Shown: positions 1-8,349, numbered from the stretch's first letter. The stretch is 17,090 nt of DNA from an uncultured Bacteroidales bacterium (GCA_902783615.1 CACZRQ010000027.1:1-17090); one strand, 5' to 3'. The notes: generated by a model from the letters alone, not told the origin. Numbers and translations are program-made.

Positions 1-966
1 GCCTTTGGTGCCGAGTTCCGCAACGAGGATATTGTGAGCACCAACTTGGGCGAGCCGCTGCATGAGCCACGAAAGATTCATGGAACCGATAGGCAATATG
101 TGGTGGGCTTGAATCGCAGCAACCTGAGTTTTCATCTGGAACACAATGTGTTGCTCAAGCATTTTACGTTGAGTGCGGGGGTGATTGCCGTGAAAAACAC
201 TTGGAATGGGATGCCTTTCCGACTCTATCCGGGTGTGGATGCCAGTTGGCAATTCACGAAGCATCTGAAGGCATACGCCTCGTTCAACACCTCACTGCGC
301 ATGCCTTCGTTCACGGAACTGTATTATTCAGTGGGTGGACACAAGGCAGATAAATACCTGAAGCCCGAGGAGATGCAGGCCTACGAGGTGGGGGTGAAAT
401 ACCTCTCGGGAGGCATACGGGGCAGTGTGAGTTTGTATCACCATCATGGCACTAATATGATAGACTGGATCAGGGATACGCGAGGAGGAGCTGATGCCGA
501 ATGGCAGTCGGTGAACCATACCAAGCTCAATGCCCTTGGCGTAGAAGCCAGTCTGCATCTTGATTTCCTGAGTCTGATTCCTTCGCAACAGGTGTTGCGG
601 CTGGTGAGTGTGGCGTATAGCTACATCCATCAAGACAAGGATTTGGAGGCGTATATGCAGTCGCAGTATGCTTTGGAGTACTTGAAGCATAAGCTTACGG
701 CACAGGCGGATTTCAATCTGCTGACTCACCTCTATTTGAATCTCTCGTATCGGTATCAGGAGCGCACAGGCAACTATCAGTTGCTCAGTGGTGAAGTGAA
801 ACCCTATGGAGCTTATTCGCTTTTTGATGCACGTTTGTCTTGGAAATCAGAAAGATATCAATTGTATGTTGAGGGCAATAACCTGTTCGATAAAACGTAT
901 TACGACTATGGCAATATACCCCAACCAGGCCGTTGGCTCATGGCTGGGGTATCCTGCAGGTTTTAG
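1..966 (+). CDS. TonB-dependent outer-membrane receptor, C-terminal part (5' end outside window)
   Basis: The reading frame is open from base 1, so the gene begins upstream and about 321 C-terminal residues are visible. They cover part of the 22-strand beta-barrel of a TonB-dependent receptor, which imports a scarce ligand such as a siderophore, cobalamin or glycan across the outer membrane using TonB energy. Family marks are the MPSFTELYYSVGG stretch followed by LKPEE (around base 300-372), alternating aromatic barrel strands, and the C-terminal NLFDKTYYDYG-IPQPGR block. The protein ends in Phe, as outer-membrane barrels recognised by the BAM complex usually do. The plug domain and TonB box are not in the window, so the ligand cannot be named; the compact barrel and IPQPGR ending resemble the BtuB/siderophore type more than SusC. 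The stop codon is only 10 bases from the convergent ald stop. Confidence 0.9.
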   Translation, partial: AFGAEFRNEDIVSTNLGEPLHEPRKIHGTDRQYVVGLNRSNLSFHLEHNVLLKHFTLSAGVIAVKNTWNGMPFRLYPGVDASWQFTKHLKAYASFNTSLRMPSFTELYYSVGGHKADKYLKPEEMQAYEVGVKYLSGGIRGSVSLYHHHGTNMIDWIRDTRGGADAEWQSVNHTKLNALGVEASLHLDFLSLIPSQQVLRLVSVAYSYIHQDKDLEAYMQSQYALEYLKHKLTAQADFNLLTHLYLNLSYRYQERTGNYQLLSGEVKPYGAYSLFDARLSWKSERYQLYVEGNNLFDKTYYDYGNIPQPGRWLMAGVSCRF

Positions 967-976
967 CATTGTTCCA

Positions 977-2080
977 TCATTCCCAAGGGGTGTATGGCAA
1001 TCCGAAGGCATCGGCCACAGCTTTGTAGGTGATTTTGCCATCTACGATGTTCAAGCCTAATGCCAATGCGTGGTCGTCTCGGCAAGCCTTCTGCCAACCC
1101 TTGTCGGCCAAAGCAACGGCATAAGGCAACGTAGCGTTGGTCAGGGCGAGGGTAGAGGTGTAAGGCACAGCCCCTGGAATGTTTGCCACACAATAATGGA
1201 TGATGCCATCGAGCTCATATACAGGGTCGCTGTGTGTGGTAGGACGGGAGGTCTCGAAGCAACCACCTTGGTCGATGGCCACATCTACCAGCACACTGCC
1301 CTTCTGCATCAGTTTCAGCATCTCGCGGGTAATCAGATGGGGTGTGGTAGCTCCTGGTATCAGCACAGAACCGATGACCAAATCGGTGGTGGGCAGCTCG
1401 CGACGGATGTTCAGCTCAGAGGCATACAGCGTCTTCACGTTCTTGGGCAACACCTGCGAGAGGTGGCGCAGGCAGTCGAGTGAGCAGTCGGCCACAGTCA
1501 CCTCAGCTCCCATGCCAGCAGCTATCAGGGCTGCATTGCAGCCAACCCTTCCGCCTCCCAAAATCAGCACTTTGGCAGGCAGAACCCCGGGTACGCCGCC
1601 TAATAAAACACCCTTTCCTCCATGAGGCTTCTCCAAGAAGTGGGCACCTTGCTGTATAGCCATGCGGCCTGCCACCTCACTCATTGGGATGAGCAACGGC
1701 AAACTGCGGTCGGCCTTCTGCACCGTTTCGTAGGCAATGCACACAGCCCCCGATGCCAGCATGGCATCTGTCAGCTCGCGGTCGGCTGCGAAATGGAAAT
1801 AGGTAAACACCACCTGGTCTTTCTTGACCAGCTTGTACTCAGGCTCAATGGGTTCCTTCACCTTCACAATCATGTCGGCAATGGCATACACGTCGCCAAT
1901 CTCGGGCAGAATCGTGGCACCAGCCTGCACATAGGCTTCATCGCTGAATCCGCTACCTTCGCCAGCAGTGTGTTGTACATACACTTGATGGCCGTGGGCG
2001 GTCATCTCGGCAACGCCCGTAGGGGTCATGCCCACACGGTTCTCGTTGTTCTTAATCTCTTTTGGTACACCAATAATCAT
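977..2080 (-). CDS. ald: Alanine dehydrogenase
   Basis: This 367-residue protein has the normal length for NAD-dependent L-alanine dehydrogenase, a cytoplasmic enzyme that converts alanine to pyruvate plus ammonium, and the reverse. It begins with the family's MIIGVPKEIKNNENRVG-type N-terminus. Known substrate and catalytic residues fall at their canonical numbers: Arg15, Lys74 (in VKVKEP), His95 (in YFHFA) and Asp269 (in DVAIDQGG). The alanine dehydrogenase/transhydrogenase signature PMSEVAGRMA is at 131-140. The nucleotide-binding loop GGGRVG is at 174-179, followed by an acidic residue, Asp197, at the end of the next strand. Arg177 in the loop differs from the GGGVVG I recall as usual, but the glycines are intact. 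The gene stands alone: convergent with the TonB receptor gene and divergent from the M23 peptidase gene. A role in amino-acid fermentation or nitrogen assimilation is inferred from the family. Confidence 0.96.
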   Translation of the reverse strand: MIIGVPKEIKNNENRVGMTPTGVAEMTAHGHQVYVQHTAGEGSGFSDEAYVQAGATILPEIGDVYAIADMIVKVKEPIEPEYKLVKKDQVVFTYFHFAADRELTDAMLASGAVCIAYETVQKADRSLPLLIPMSEVAGRMAIQQGAHFLEKPHGGKGVLLGGVPGVLPAKVLILGGGRVGCNAALIAAGMGAEVTVADCSLDCLRHLSQVLPKNVKTLYASELNIRRELPTTDLVIGSVLIPGATTPHLITREMLKLMQKGSVLVDVAIDQGGCFETSRPTTHSDPVYELDGIIHYCVANIPGAVPYTSTLALTNATLPYAVALADKGWQKACRDDHALALGLNIVDGKITYKAVADAFGLPYTPWE

Positions 2081-2111
2081 ATTCTTTTAGGTTTAAGGTT
2101 GAAATTCTGTG

Positions 2112-2149
2112 TAAATATACAGAAAATATGTATCGGTTGTTACACCAAG
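2112..2149 (-). promoter_or_regulatory. Possible ald promoter
   Basis: On the minus strand TATATTTA (2112-2119) matches seven of eight positions of the Bacteroidota -7 box TAnnTTTG when the two n positions count as matches. CTTG (2146-2149) lies about 26 bases upstream as a weak -33 element. The predicted leader to the ald start at 2080 would be roughly 25 bases. The assignment is tentative because the last base of the box is off consensus and the spacer is long. Confidence 0.3.
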
Positions 2150-2214
2150 TTTGTGTTTTTTGCTATTTTTTCAATAAAAATCATTTTCCGCTTTCTGTTT
2201 TGACGGATTTTTCT

Positions 2215-2222
2215 TATATTTG
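2215..2222 (+). promoter_or_regulatory. -7 promoter box for the M23 peptidase gene
   Basis: TATATTTG is a full match to the Bacteroidota housekeeping sigma -7 consensus TAnnTTTG, 25 bases before the M23 start at 2248. A TTTTG at 2198-2202 is closer than the usual -33 spacing, so the upstream element is uncertain. The initiation point would fall inside the inverted repeat at 2222-2242. Confidence 0.45.
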
Positions 2223-2242
2223 TCAGTTGATTTGTAACTGAC
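2222..2242 (+). promoter_or_regulatory. Perfect 7-bp inverted repeat in the M23 leader
   Basis: GTCAGTT (2222-2228) and AACTGAC (2236-2242) are exact reverse complements separated by 7 bases. The repeat ends 5 bases before the start codon at 2248 and begins on the last base of the -7 box. It could be an operator or an mRNA hairpin that limits ribosome access. No regulator gene is nearby. Confidence 0.4.
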
Positions 2243-2247
2243 GATAC

Positions 2248-3909
2248 ATGAAGAAATTGTTTTTGACAATCCTGCTGGCTTCGATGGGCCTGATGGCCTG
2301 GGGACAAGGCAGCAACGATATATACCAGCCACCGTTCGACTTCCCCATAGTCTTCTCTGGCAATTATGGCGAGATACGCGCCAACCATTTCCATGGAGGA
2401 CTGGATTTCAAGACCCAGGGAGCAACGGGCAAGTCTATCAGGGCACAGGCTAATGGCTACATCTCCCGCATCCGTGTGAACACAGGGTCGGGATATGTGC
2501 TGAATGTGACCTACGATAATGGCTACTACCTGATTTACCGCCACTTGAGCAAGTTTGCCGAAGAGGTGGACAAGCGGGTGAAGGATTGGCAGTATGAGCA
2601 TGAGCAGTGGGAGGTGGACATCATCCCCGAAGCTGATGAATACCCTGTGAAGGCTGGTGAGGTGATTGCCTATAGCGGCAACACGGGCTATTCGTTTGGT
2701 CCACATCTGCACTTGGATATGGTGGAGGTGAAGACGGATGAGTTTGTTGACCCATTGCCGTTCTTCCGTCAGGCGGTGAAAGACCATACGGCACCTTCGG
2801 TGGAAGGCTTCATGGTGTTCCCCCAGCGGGGCAAGGGTGTGGTGGATGGACAGACAGCCTCCAAGAGCTATGCCATCAATGCCAAGACTCCCATGAGACC
2901 CATCTATGCCTGGGGCGAGATAGGCGTGGGACTGAAAGCCTACGACCACATGGAGGGAGCAACCAACCGCTATGGAGTGAAGCATCTGGTGCTGGAAGTG
3001 GATGGCGAGGAGGTGTTCCGTAGCGACGTGGCACGATTTGCCGAGAGCGAGCACCGCTACATCAACTCGTGGACTGAAGGCCAGTATATGAAGCAGTTCA
3101 TCGAGCCGGGCAACAGACTGAGGATGCTCACTGCCAGCAACGGCAACCGTGGCTTGCTGACCATCGACGAGGAGAGGCCTTATCAGTTGGTCTATACCTT
3201 GACCGACGGGTTGGGAAACACCTCGCAGGCGAAGTTCACCATCATCGGCAAGCAGCAGGAAATTCCTGCAGATGAGACAGATGAGAAGATGCTGTTCCGC
3301 TGGGACGAGGTGAACATCCTGCAACAGCCGGGCATCGATCTGGTGGTGCTGCGAGGCAGACTGTATGATGACCTACCGCTTGACTATAAAGTCAGCAAAG
3401 ATGCCCAGGATGTGGCATTCACCTATCAGCTGAGCAAGCAGACGGTTCCTTTGCACGACTATGCTGACCTGAGCATCGGTTTGACGCAGACTCCTGTGGA
3501 GGATATGTCGAAATATTATGTGGCAGGCATCAACAGTAAAGGAAAACGCTACAGCTTGGGAGGTAGATATGAGGATGGCTATATGAAAGCCAGGGTGAGG
3601 GAGATAGGTACCTTTACCGTAGGCATCGACACCATTCCCCCAACAGTGAAGCCCATCAACCCTCAGCAGTGGAGCAGGAGTGGAACAGTGACGTTGGACG
3701 TGAAGGATGAGCATACGGGCATCAGTAGTTTTCGTGGCACGATTGATGGACAGTATGCCTTGTTTGGCAAATATAACTCGGTGAACAACCATATTGTGTG
3801 CTACCTCGACCCTGATCATGTGCAGAAGGGTCGCAAGCATGAGTTGGAGTTCACGGCTACCGACGAGTGCGGGAATACAGTAACGGAATATTTTAATTTT
3901 ACATGGTAA
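2248..3909 (+). CDS. Exported M23 family metallopeptidase (LytM domain) with C-terminal beta-rich domains
   Basis: The 553-residue protein begins with a signal peptide (MKK, a hydrophobic core, cleavage near Ala17-Gln20) and is probably periplasmic. The LytM/M23 zinc site is complete: HGGLD gives His49 and Asp53, and the HLH motif gives His153 and His155, with the additional conserved His99. M23 enzymes cut peptide cross-bridges in peptidoglycan, so this one probably remodels the wall. About 25 residues rich in charged amino acids (roughly 104-132) sit between the two halves of the catalytic domain. Residues 160-553 lack recognisable catalytic motifs; the last 90 or so (from PPTVKP to the C-terminus) read like an immunoglobulin-like beta sandwich. 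The stop codon overlaps the most upstream possible start of the C69 gene, which suggests translational coupling. The precise substrate is not readable. Confidence 0.88.
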   Translation: MKKLFLTILLASMGLMAWGQGSNDIYQPPFDFPIVFSGNYGEIRANHFHGGLDFKTQGATGKSIRAQANGYISRIRVNTGSGYVLNVTYDNGYYLIYRHLSKFAEEVDKRVKDWQYEHEQWEVDIIPEADEYPVKAGEVIAYSGNTGYSFGPHLHLDMVEVKTDEFVDPLPFFRQAVKDHTAPSVEGFMVFPQRGKGVVDGQTASKSYAINAKTPMRPIYAWGEIGVGLKAYDHMEGATNRYGVKHLVLEVDGEEVFRSDVARFAESEHRYINSWTEGQYMKQFIEPGNRLRMLTASNGNRGLLTIDEERPYQLVYTLTDGLGNTSQAKFTIIGKQQEIPADETDEKMLFRWDEVNILQQPGIDLVVLRGRLYDDLPLDYKVSKDAQDVAFTYQLSKQTVPLHDYADLSIGLTQTPVEDMSKYYVAGINSKGKRYSLGGRYEDGYMKARVREIGTFTVGIDTIPPTVKPINPQQWSRSGTVTLDVKDEHTGISSFRGTIDGQYALFGKYNSVNNHIVCYLDPDHVQKGRKHELEFTATDECGNTVTEYFNFTW

Positions 3910-3911
3910 AT

Positions 3912-5555
3912 ATGAAGAAGATAACAATCACTATGCTGGCTCTTGTGGCCGCAACCATCAACGCCTTGGCGTGTACGAACCTGATTGTCGGCAAGAACGC
4001 TTCTGCTGACGGATCGGTCATGATTTCTTATTCAGCCGACTCCTACGGCATGTTCGGATTCCTCTATCATTCCCCTGCAGGCACACACGAGAAGGGTGAG
4101 ATGGTCGATATCTACGATTGGGATGAAGGCACCTATCACGGTCAGATAGCCCAGGTGGCGCAGACCTACAATGTGATAGGCAACATGAACGAGTTTCAGG
4201 TATCGATAGGTGAAACCACTTTCGGAGGCCGCGAGGAACTGGTAGATAAGAATGGCATCATCGATTATGGTTCGTTGATTTACATTGCTTTGCAGCGTTC
4301 ACGCACAGCACGTGAGGCCATCCGTGTGATGACCGACCTGGTGCAGGAGTATGGCTATGCCAGCAGCGGTGAGTCGTTCTCCATTGCCGACCCCAACGAG
4401 GCTTGGATCATGGAGATGATAGGCAAGGGTACGGGTAATCGTGGAGCCGTGTGGGTGGCTGTCAGGATTCCCGACGACTGCATAGCAGCCCATGCCAACC
4501 AGAGTCGCATCCATAAGTTCAATATGGACGACAAGCAGAATGTGATGTATGCTTCCGATGTCATCTCTTTTGCCCGTGAGAAAGGTTACTTCAATGGTGT
4601 GAACAAGGATTTCGACTTTGCTGATGCCTATAATCCCTTGGATTTTGGTGGTTTGCGCTATTGCGAGGCTCGCGTGTGGAGCTTCTACAACCGCTATACC
4701 GATCGCGGTGCCGAGTTCCTGCCTTATATATATGGTACTTCTTCCGAGCCAATGCCTTTGTATGTGAAGCCCAACAAGAAACTCTCTCTGCAGGATGTGC
4801 AGCAGATGATGCGCGACCACTACGAGGGTACTGCGCTGGATATCACGCAGGATGTGGGTGCTGGCGCTTTCCACACCCCTTATCGCCTGTCGCCTCTCTC
4901 TTTCGAGGTAGATGGACAGCAGTACTTCAACGAGCGTCCCATCTCTACCCAGCAGTCGGCTTGGGTGTTCGTTTCCCAGCTGCGCTCCAGCATGGTTGAC
5001 CCCATTGGCGGTGTGTTCTGGTTTGGTTGCGACGATGCCAACATGACTGTCTTCACCCCCATGTACTGCTGTACCGATGTGGTGCCGGCCTGCTACCAGA
5101 ACGGCATCGATGGAGCCAACGACGTGACTTTCTCTTTCCAGTCGGCTTTCTGGGTGATGAACTGGGTAGCCAACATGGTTTATCCCCGTTACGACCTGAT
5201 GATCGACGATGTGAAGGCCATCCAAGGCGACTTGGAGAACACTTTCTTCCAGGCACAGGACGCTGTGGAGGCCACAGCTCAAGCCCTCTATCAGCAAGAC
5301 CCAGCCAAGGCGAAAGCATATCTTACCAACTACAGCAACATGATGGCTATGAATACCATCGACACTTGGAAGAAGCTGGGTGAGTATCTGGTGGTGAAAT
5401 ACAACGATGGTGTGGTGAAGCGTATGCCAACCACCAACTACATCGGTAAGCATACCAAGCAAATCGACCGCAGGTTAGTGCGTCCGGGCATTCCAAAGGG
5501 ATTGCAGGAGGAGATTGCACGCCAGACGGGCGACCGCTACAAAATGCCAAAATAA
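3912..5555 (+). CDS. Exported C69 family dipeptidase
   Basis: This resembles PepD-type dipeptidases of peptidase family C69, N-terminal-nucleophile enzymes whose catalytic Cys becomes the mature N-terminus. From the start at 3912 (MKKITITML...) there is a signal peptide ending Ala-Leu-Ala before Cys21, followed by TNLIVGKNASADGS, the family's opening motif. NEFQVSIGETTFGGREEL and EAWIMEMIG are further family-like stretches. The 547-residue length suits the larger Bacteroidales members. I chose 3912 because MKK directly precedes the hydrophobic core; an in-frame ATG at 3903 would add MVN and overlap the M23 stop. The enzyme probably releases dipeptides in the periplasm, feeding peptide uptake or cleaning up products of wall turnover. 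It likely shares a transcript with the M23 gene, and the mutase gene follows after 21 bases. Confidence 0.9.
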   Translation: MKKITITMLALVAATINALACTNLIVGKNASADGSVMISYSADSYGMFGFLYHSPAGTHEKGEMVDIYDWDEGTYHGQIAQVAQTYNVIGNMNEFQVSIGETTFGGREELVDKNGIIDYGSLIYIALQRSRTAREAIRVMTDLVQEYGYASSGESFSIADPNEAWIMEMIGKGTGNRGAVWVAVRIPDDCIAAHANQSRIHKFNMDDKQNVMYASDVISFAREKGYFNGVNKDFDFADAYNPLDFGGLRYCEARVWSFYNRYTDRGAEFLPYIYGTSSEPMPLYVKPNKKLSLQDVQQMMRDHYEGTALDITQDVGAGAFHTPYRLSPLSFEVDGQQYFNERPISTQQSAWVFVSQLRSSMVDPIGGVFWFGCDDANMTVFTPMYCCTDVVPACYQNGIDGANDVTFSFQSAFWVMNWVANMVYPRYDLMIDDVKAIQGDLENTFFQAQDAVEATAQALYQQDPAKAKAYLTNYSNMMAMNTIDTWKKLGEYLVVKYNDGVVKRMPTTNYIGKHTKQIDRRLVRPGIPKGLQEEIARQTGDRYKMPK

Positions 5556-5576
5556 TAACTTAAATATATTTGAAAC

Positions 5577-7319
5577 ATGGAAGACCAGGAATTAATCAAG
5601 CAGGTGACTGAGAGAGCCCAGCAGTGGCTTACCCCGGCTTACGATGCCGAAACTCAGGCTGAAGTGAAAAGAATGCTCGACAATCCCGACAAGACTGAGC
5701 TGATAGAATGCTTCTATCGTGACTTGGAGTTCGGTACGGGTGGTCTGCGAGGCATCATGGGTGCGGGTACGAACCGCATGAACATCTATGTGGTGGGTGC
5801 TGCTACACAGGGTTTTGCCAACTACCTGAAGAAGAATTTCAAGGATAGGGAGCAGATTTCTGTGGCCATCGGTTACGACTGCCGCAACAACAGCGACCTG
5901 TTCGCTAAGAAGAGTGCCGACATCTTCTCTGCCAACGGCATTAAGGTATATCTGTTCGACGACATGCGTCCTACTCCAGAGATGAGCTTTGCCATCCGTT
6001 ACTTAGGCTGTCAGGCAGGTATCAACCTCACCGCATCACACAACCCTCGTGAATACAATGGCTACAAGGCTTATTGGGAGGATGGCGCTCAGGTGCTGGC
6101 TCCACACGACAAGGGTATCATCGACGAAGTGGGCAAGGTGAAGGTGGAGGACATCAAGTTCGATGGCAACCCCGACCTGATTCAGATTATCGGTGCCGAC
6201 ATCGACAAGATTTATTGGGATCAGGTGCATACCATCTGCATCGACCCAGATGTAATCCAGCGCCAGAAAGACCTGAGCATCGTTTATACGCCACTGCATG
6301 GCACGGGTATGAACGGCATCCCTCAGTCGCTGAAGCTGTGGGGCTTTGAGAACGTGCACTGTGTGCCAGAGCAGATGGTGAAGAGCGGCGACTTCCCAAC
6401 GGTTGTCAGCCCGAATCCAGAGAATGCTGAGGCACTGACTCTGGCCATCAAGTTGGCGAAAGAGATTGATGCTGACATTGTGATGGCCAGCGACCCCGAT
6501 GCTGACCGCGTGGGTATGGCTTGCAAGAACGACAAGGGCGAATGGGTGCTCATCAATGGTAACCAGACCTGTCTGCTGTTCCTCTACTACATCATCACCA
6601 ACCGCAAGAAGCTGGGTAAGATGGTGGGCAATGAGTTTGTGGTGAAGACCATTGTGACTACCGAGGTGATTCGTCAGATTGCTGAGAAGAACAACATCGA
6701 GATGCGCGACTGCTACACGGGCTTCAAGTGGATTGCTCGTGAAATCCGTCTGTCTGAGGGTGTTAAGCAGTACATCGGTGGTGGCGAGGAGAGCTATGGC
6801 TTCTTGGCTGAGGACTTCGTTCGCGATAAGGATGCCGTATCAGCTTGTGCGCTGTTGGCTGAAATCTGCGCTTGGGCTAAGGATAATGGCAAGACCCTTT
6901 ACGAGGTGCTGATGGACATCTATCTGGAGTATGGCTTCTCGAAGGAGTTCACCGTAAATGTGGTGAAGCCGGGCAAGAGTGGTGCTGAGGAAATCCAGCA
7001 GATGATGGTGAACCTGCGTGAGAACAGTCCGAAGGAACTGGCTGGCTCGAAAGTGACGATTGTGAAGGATTACAAGACCTTGAAGCAGACTGATGCTGAG
7101 GGTAAGGTGACCGATTTGGACATGCCAGACACCTCAAACGTGCTGCAGTTCTATACGGAGGACAACACCAAGGTGAGCGTTCGTCCTTCTGGTACCGAGC
7201 CTAAGATCAAGTTCTACTTAGAGGTGAAGGGCACTCTGAAGAGTCCAGCCGACTATGTAGAGGCTGATGCAGCTGCTGCCAAAAAAATCGAAGCCGTTCG
7301 TGCTTCATTAGGCATCTAA
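5577..7319 (+). CDS. Phosphoglucomutase/phosphomannomutase (phospho-sugar mutase)
   Basis: This is a cytoplasmic alpha-D-phosphohexomutase of 580 residues, close in length to the PgcA/PGM2 branch. It moves phosphate between C1 and C6 of glucose (or mannose or a related sugar), linking glycolysis to sugar-nucleotide and polysaccharide synthesis. All four functional loops are present: the phosphoserine loop TASHNP (152-157, Ser154), the metal loop DPDADR (306-311), the sugar-specificity loop GGGEESYG (401-408), and the phosphate loop RPSGTEPK (536-543). The N-terminal GTGGLRGIMGAGTNRMN is also typical. GEES fits gluco- and mannose-type enzymes, so specificity is unresolved. It lies 21 bases after the C69 stop on the same strand and probably ends that transcript, since a strong hairpin follows. 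No functional link to the two peptidases is evident beyond envelope supply. Confidence 0.93.
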   Translation: MEDQELIKQVTERAQQWLTPAYDAETQAEVKRMLDNPDKTELIECFYRDLEFGTGGLRGIMGAGTNRMNIYVVGAATQGFANYLKKNFKDREQISVAIGYDCRNNSDLFAKKSADIFSANGIKVYLFDDMRPTPEMSFAIRYLGCQAGINLTASHNPREYNGYKAYWEDGAQVLAPHDKGIIDEVGKVKVEDIKFDGNPDLIQIIGADIDKIYWDQVHTICIDPDVIQRQKDLSIVYTPLHGTGMNGIPQSLKLWGFENVHCVPEQMVKSGDFPTVVSPNPENAEALTLAIKLAKEIDADIVMASDPDADRVGMACKNDKGEWVLINGNQTCLLFLYYIITNRKKLGKMVGNEFVVKTIVTTEVIRQIAEKNNIEMRDCYTGFKWIAREIRLSEGVKQYIGGGEESYGFLAEDFVRDKDAVSACALLAEICAWAKDNGKTLYEVLMDIYLEYGFSKEFTVNVVKPGKSGAEEIQQMMVNLRENSPKELAGSKVTIVKDYKTLKQTDAEGKVTDLDMPDTSNVLQFYTEDNTKVSVRPSGTEPKIKFYLEVKGTLKSPADYVEADAAAAKKIEAVRASLGI

Positions 7320-7323
7320 GAGA

Positions 7324-7358
7324 AACAATGTTCCCCGCCGCTGGCGGGGAACATTGTT
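7324..7358. terminator. Bidirectional terminator hairpin between convergent genes
   Basis: A perfect 16-bp stem (7324-7339 with 7343-7358) closes on the 3-base loop GCT. It fills almost all of the 40 bases between the mutase stop and the trpS stop, which abuts it at 7360. The stem core is CCCCGCC/GGCGGGG. Neither strand has a clean U-tract: + continues ATTAGTAT and - continues TTCTCTTAG. Termination is therefore inferred mainly from position and stem stability. Confidence 0.75.
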
Positions 7359-7359
7359 A

Positions 7360-8349
7360 TTAGTATATTCTAAAGCCAATGATCTTTCGCACTTCTTTCA
7401 AGGTTTCCGATGCACTCTGGCGGGCATAGTCGGCACCTTCCTTGGCAACCTTGTCCAGCAGCTCAGTATTGGCACTGTATTCCTCAATCTTCTCACGGAT
7501 AGGAGCCACAATATTCACCAAATCCTCGGCAATCTGCTTCTTCAGGTCGCCATATCGCAAGGTACAGTCGTTCCACTTCTCATCGAAATACTGGTAAGTA
7601 TCAGGCGTAGAGGCAATCTTCAGGAAAGTGAAGAGATTCTCTATCACCTCGGGACGCTTGCTGTTGGGCTCCTGCGGACCATTGTCGGTCACTGCCTTCA
7701 TCACTTTCTTGCGGATGGTCTTGTCATCATCGCGCAGGTAGATGCAGTTGCCCTCGCTCTTACCCATCTTGCCACTGCCGTCCAGTCCAGGCACCTTCAG
7801 TGCTGTAGCGTTGAAGTAGAAGTTCTGTGGCTCGGGGAAGAACTCCACACCATATATATTATTAAAGCGGCGGGCACATTTGCGCATCATCTCCATGTTC
7901 TGCTCCTGATCCTTGCCCACAGGCACTTTGTGAGCCCTGTGCTGCAGCACATCAGCAGCCATCAGAGTGGGGTAGGTCAGCAGGCCGGCATTCACGTTGT
8001 CGGGCTGCTTGCGGGCCTTCTCCTTGAAGGTGGTCACGCGTTCCAGCTCACCCAAGTATGTGTTCATGTTCAGGTAGAGGTACAATTCCAGCGTTTCCTT
8101 CACGTCGCTCTGCACATAGATGGGAGCCTGCTGAGGGTCGATGCCGCAAGCCAGATACTCGGCCAGGATGGTACGGGCACTGTTCTGTATATTCTCAGGT
8201 TTGGGATGTGTGGTCAGTGAATGCCAGTCGGCAATGAAGAACATGCTCTGGTATTGGCTCTGCATGGCCACGAAACTCTTCACTGCTCCAAAATAATTGC
8301 CCAAGTGCAAATTGCCTGTAGGACGTATTCCGCTTACTACTTTTTCCAT
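7360..8349 (-). CDS. trpS: Tryptophanyl-tRNA synthetase
   Basis: The 329-residue class I aminoacyl-tRNA synthetase has the usual bacterial TrpRS length and charges tRNA-Trp in the cytoplasm. The ATP-binding HIGH-type motif is HLGN (15-18) in the TrpRS opening GIRPTGNLHLGNYFGA. The second signature reads KMGKS (194-198) in DGSGKMGKSEGN, where most TrpRS proteins have KMSKS. The VPVGKDQEQN segment (142-151) corresponds to the family's VPVGxDQ region at the active site. The start at 8349 is right because the family motif begins nine residues in. It is divergent from the sulfhydrylase gene and convergent with the mutase gene, so it is probably monocistronic. No T-box or Trp leader peptide is visible in the short leader. 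Confidence 0.96.
   Translation of the reverse strand: MEKVVSGIRPTGNLHLGNYFGAVKSFVAMQSQYQSMFFIADWHSLTTHPKPENIQNSARTILAEYLACGIDPQQAPIYVQSDVKETLELYLYLNMNTYLGELERVTTFKEKARKQPDNVNAGLLTYPTLMAADVLQHRAHKVPVGKDQEQNMEMMRKCARRFNNIYGVEFFPEPQNFYFNATALKVPGLDGSGKMGKSEGNCIYLRDDDKTIRKKVMKAVTDNGPQEPNSKRPEVIENLFTFLKIASTPDTYQYFDEKWNDCTLRYGDLKKQIAEDLVNIVAPIREKIEEYSANTELLDKVAKEGADYARQSASETLKEVRKIIGFRIY

Noticed and set aside
1622..2203. Plus-strand open frame over the 5' part of ald and the intergenic region
   Set aside because: It overlaps a strongly supported gene on the other strand and shows no domain or signal peptide.
2140..3324. Long minus-strand open frame (394 codons) antisense to the M23 gene
   Set aside because: It lies opposite a clear signal-peptide and LytM-coding gene, has no family motif, and its His/Leu-rich composition is what the complement of this GC-rich coding frame yields.
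4299..5462. Long minus-strand open frame (387 codons) antisense to the C69 gene
   Set aside because: No motif, odd composition rich in His, Val and Gly, and complete overlap with a gene of recognised family.
5565..5572. TATATTTG, a full -7 box match before the mutase gene
   Set aside because: It ends only 4 bases before the start codon, so transcription would begin inside the gene; the mutase gene more likely uses the upstream transcript.
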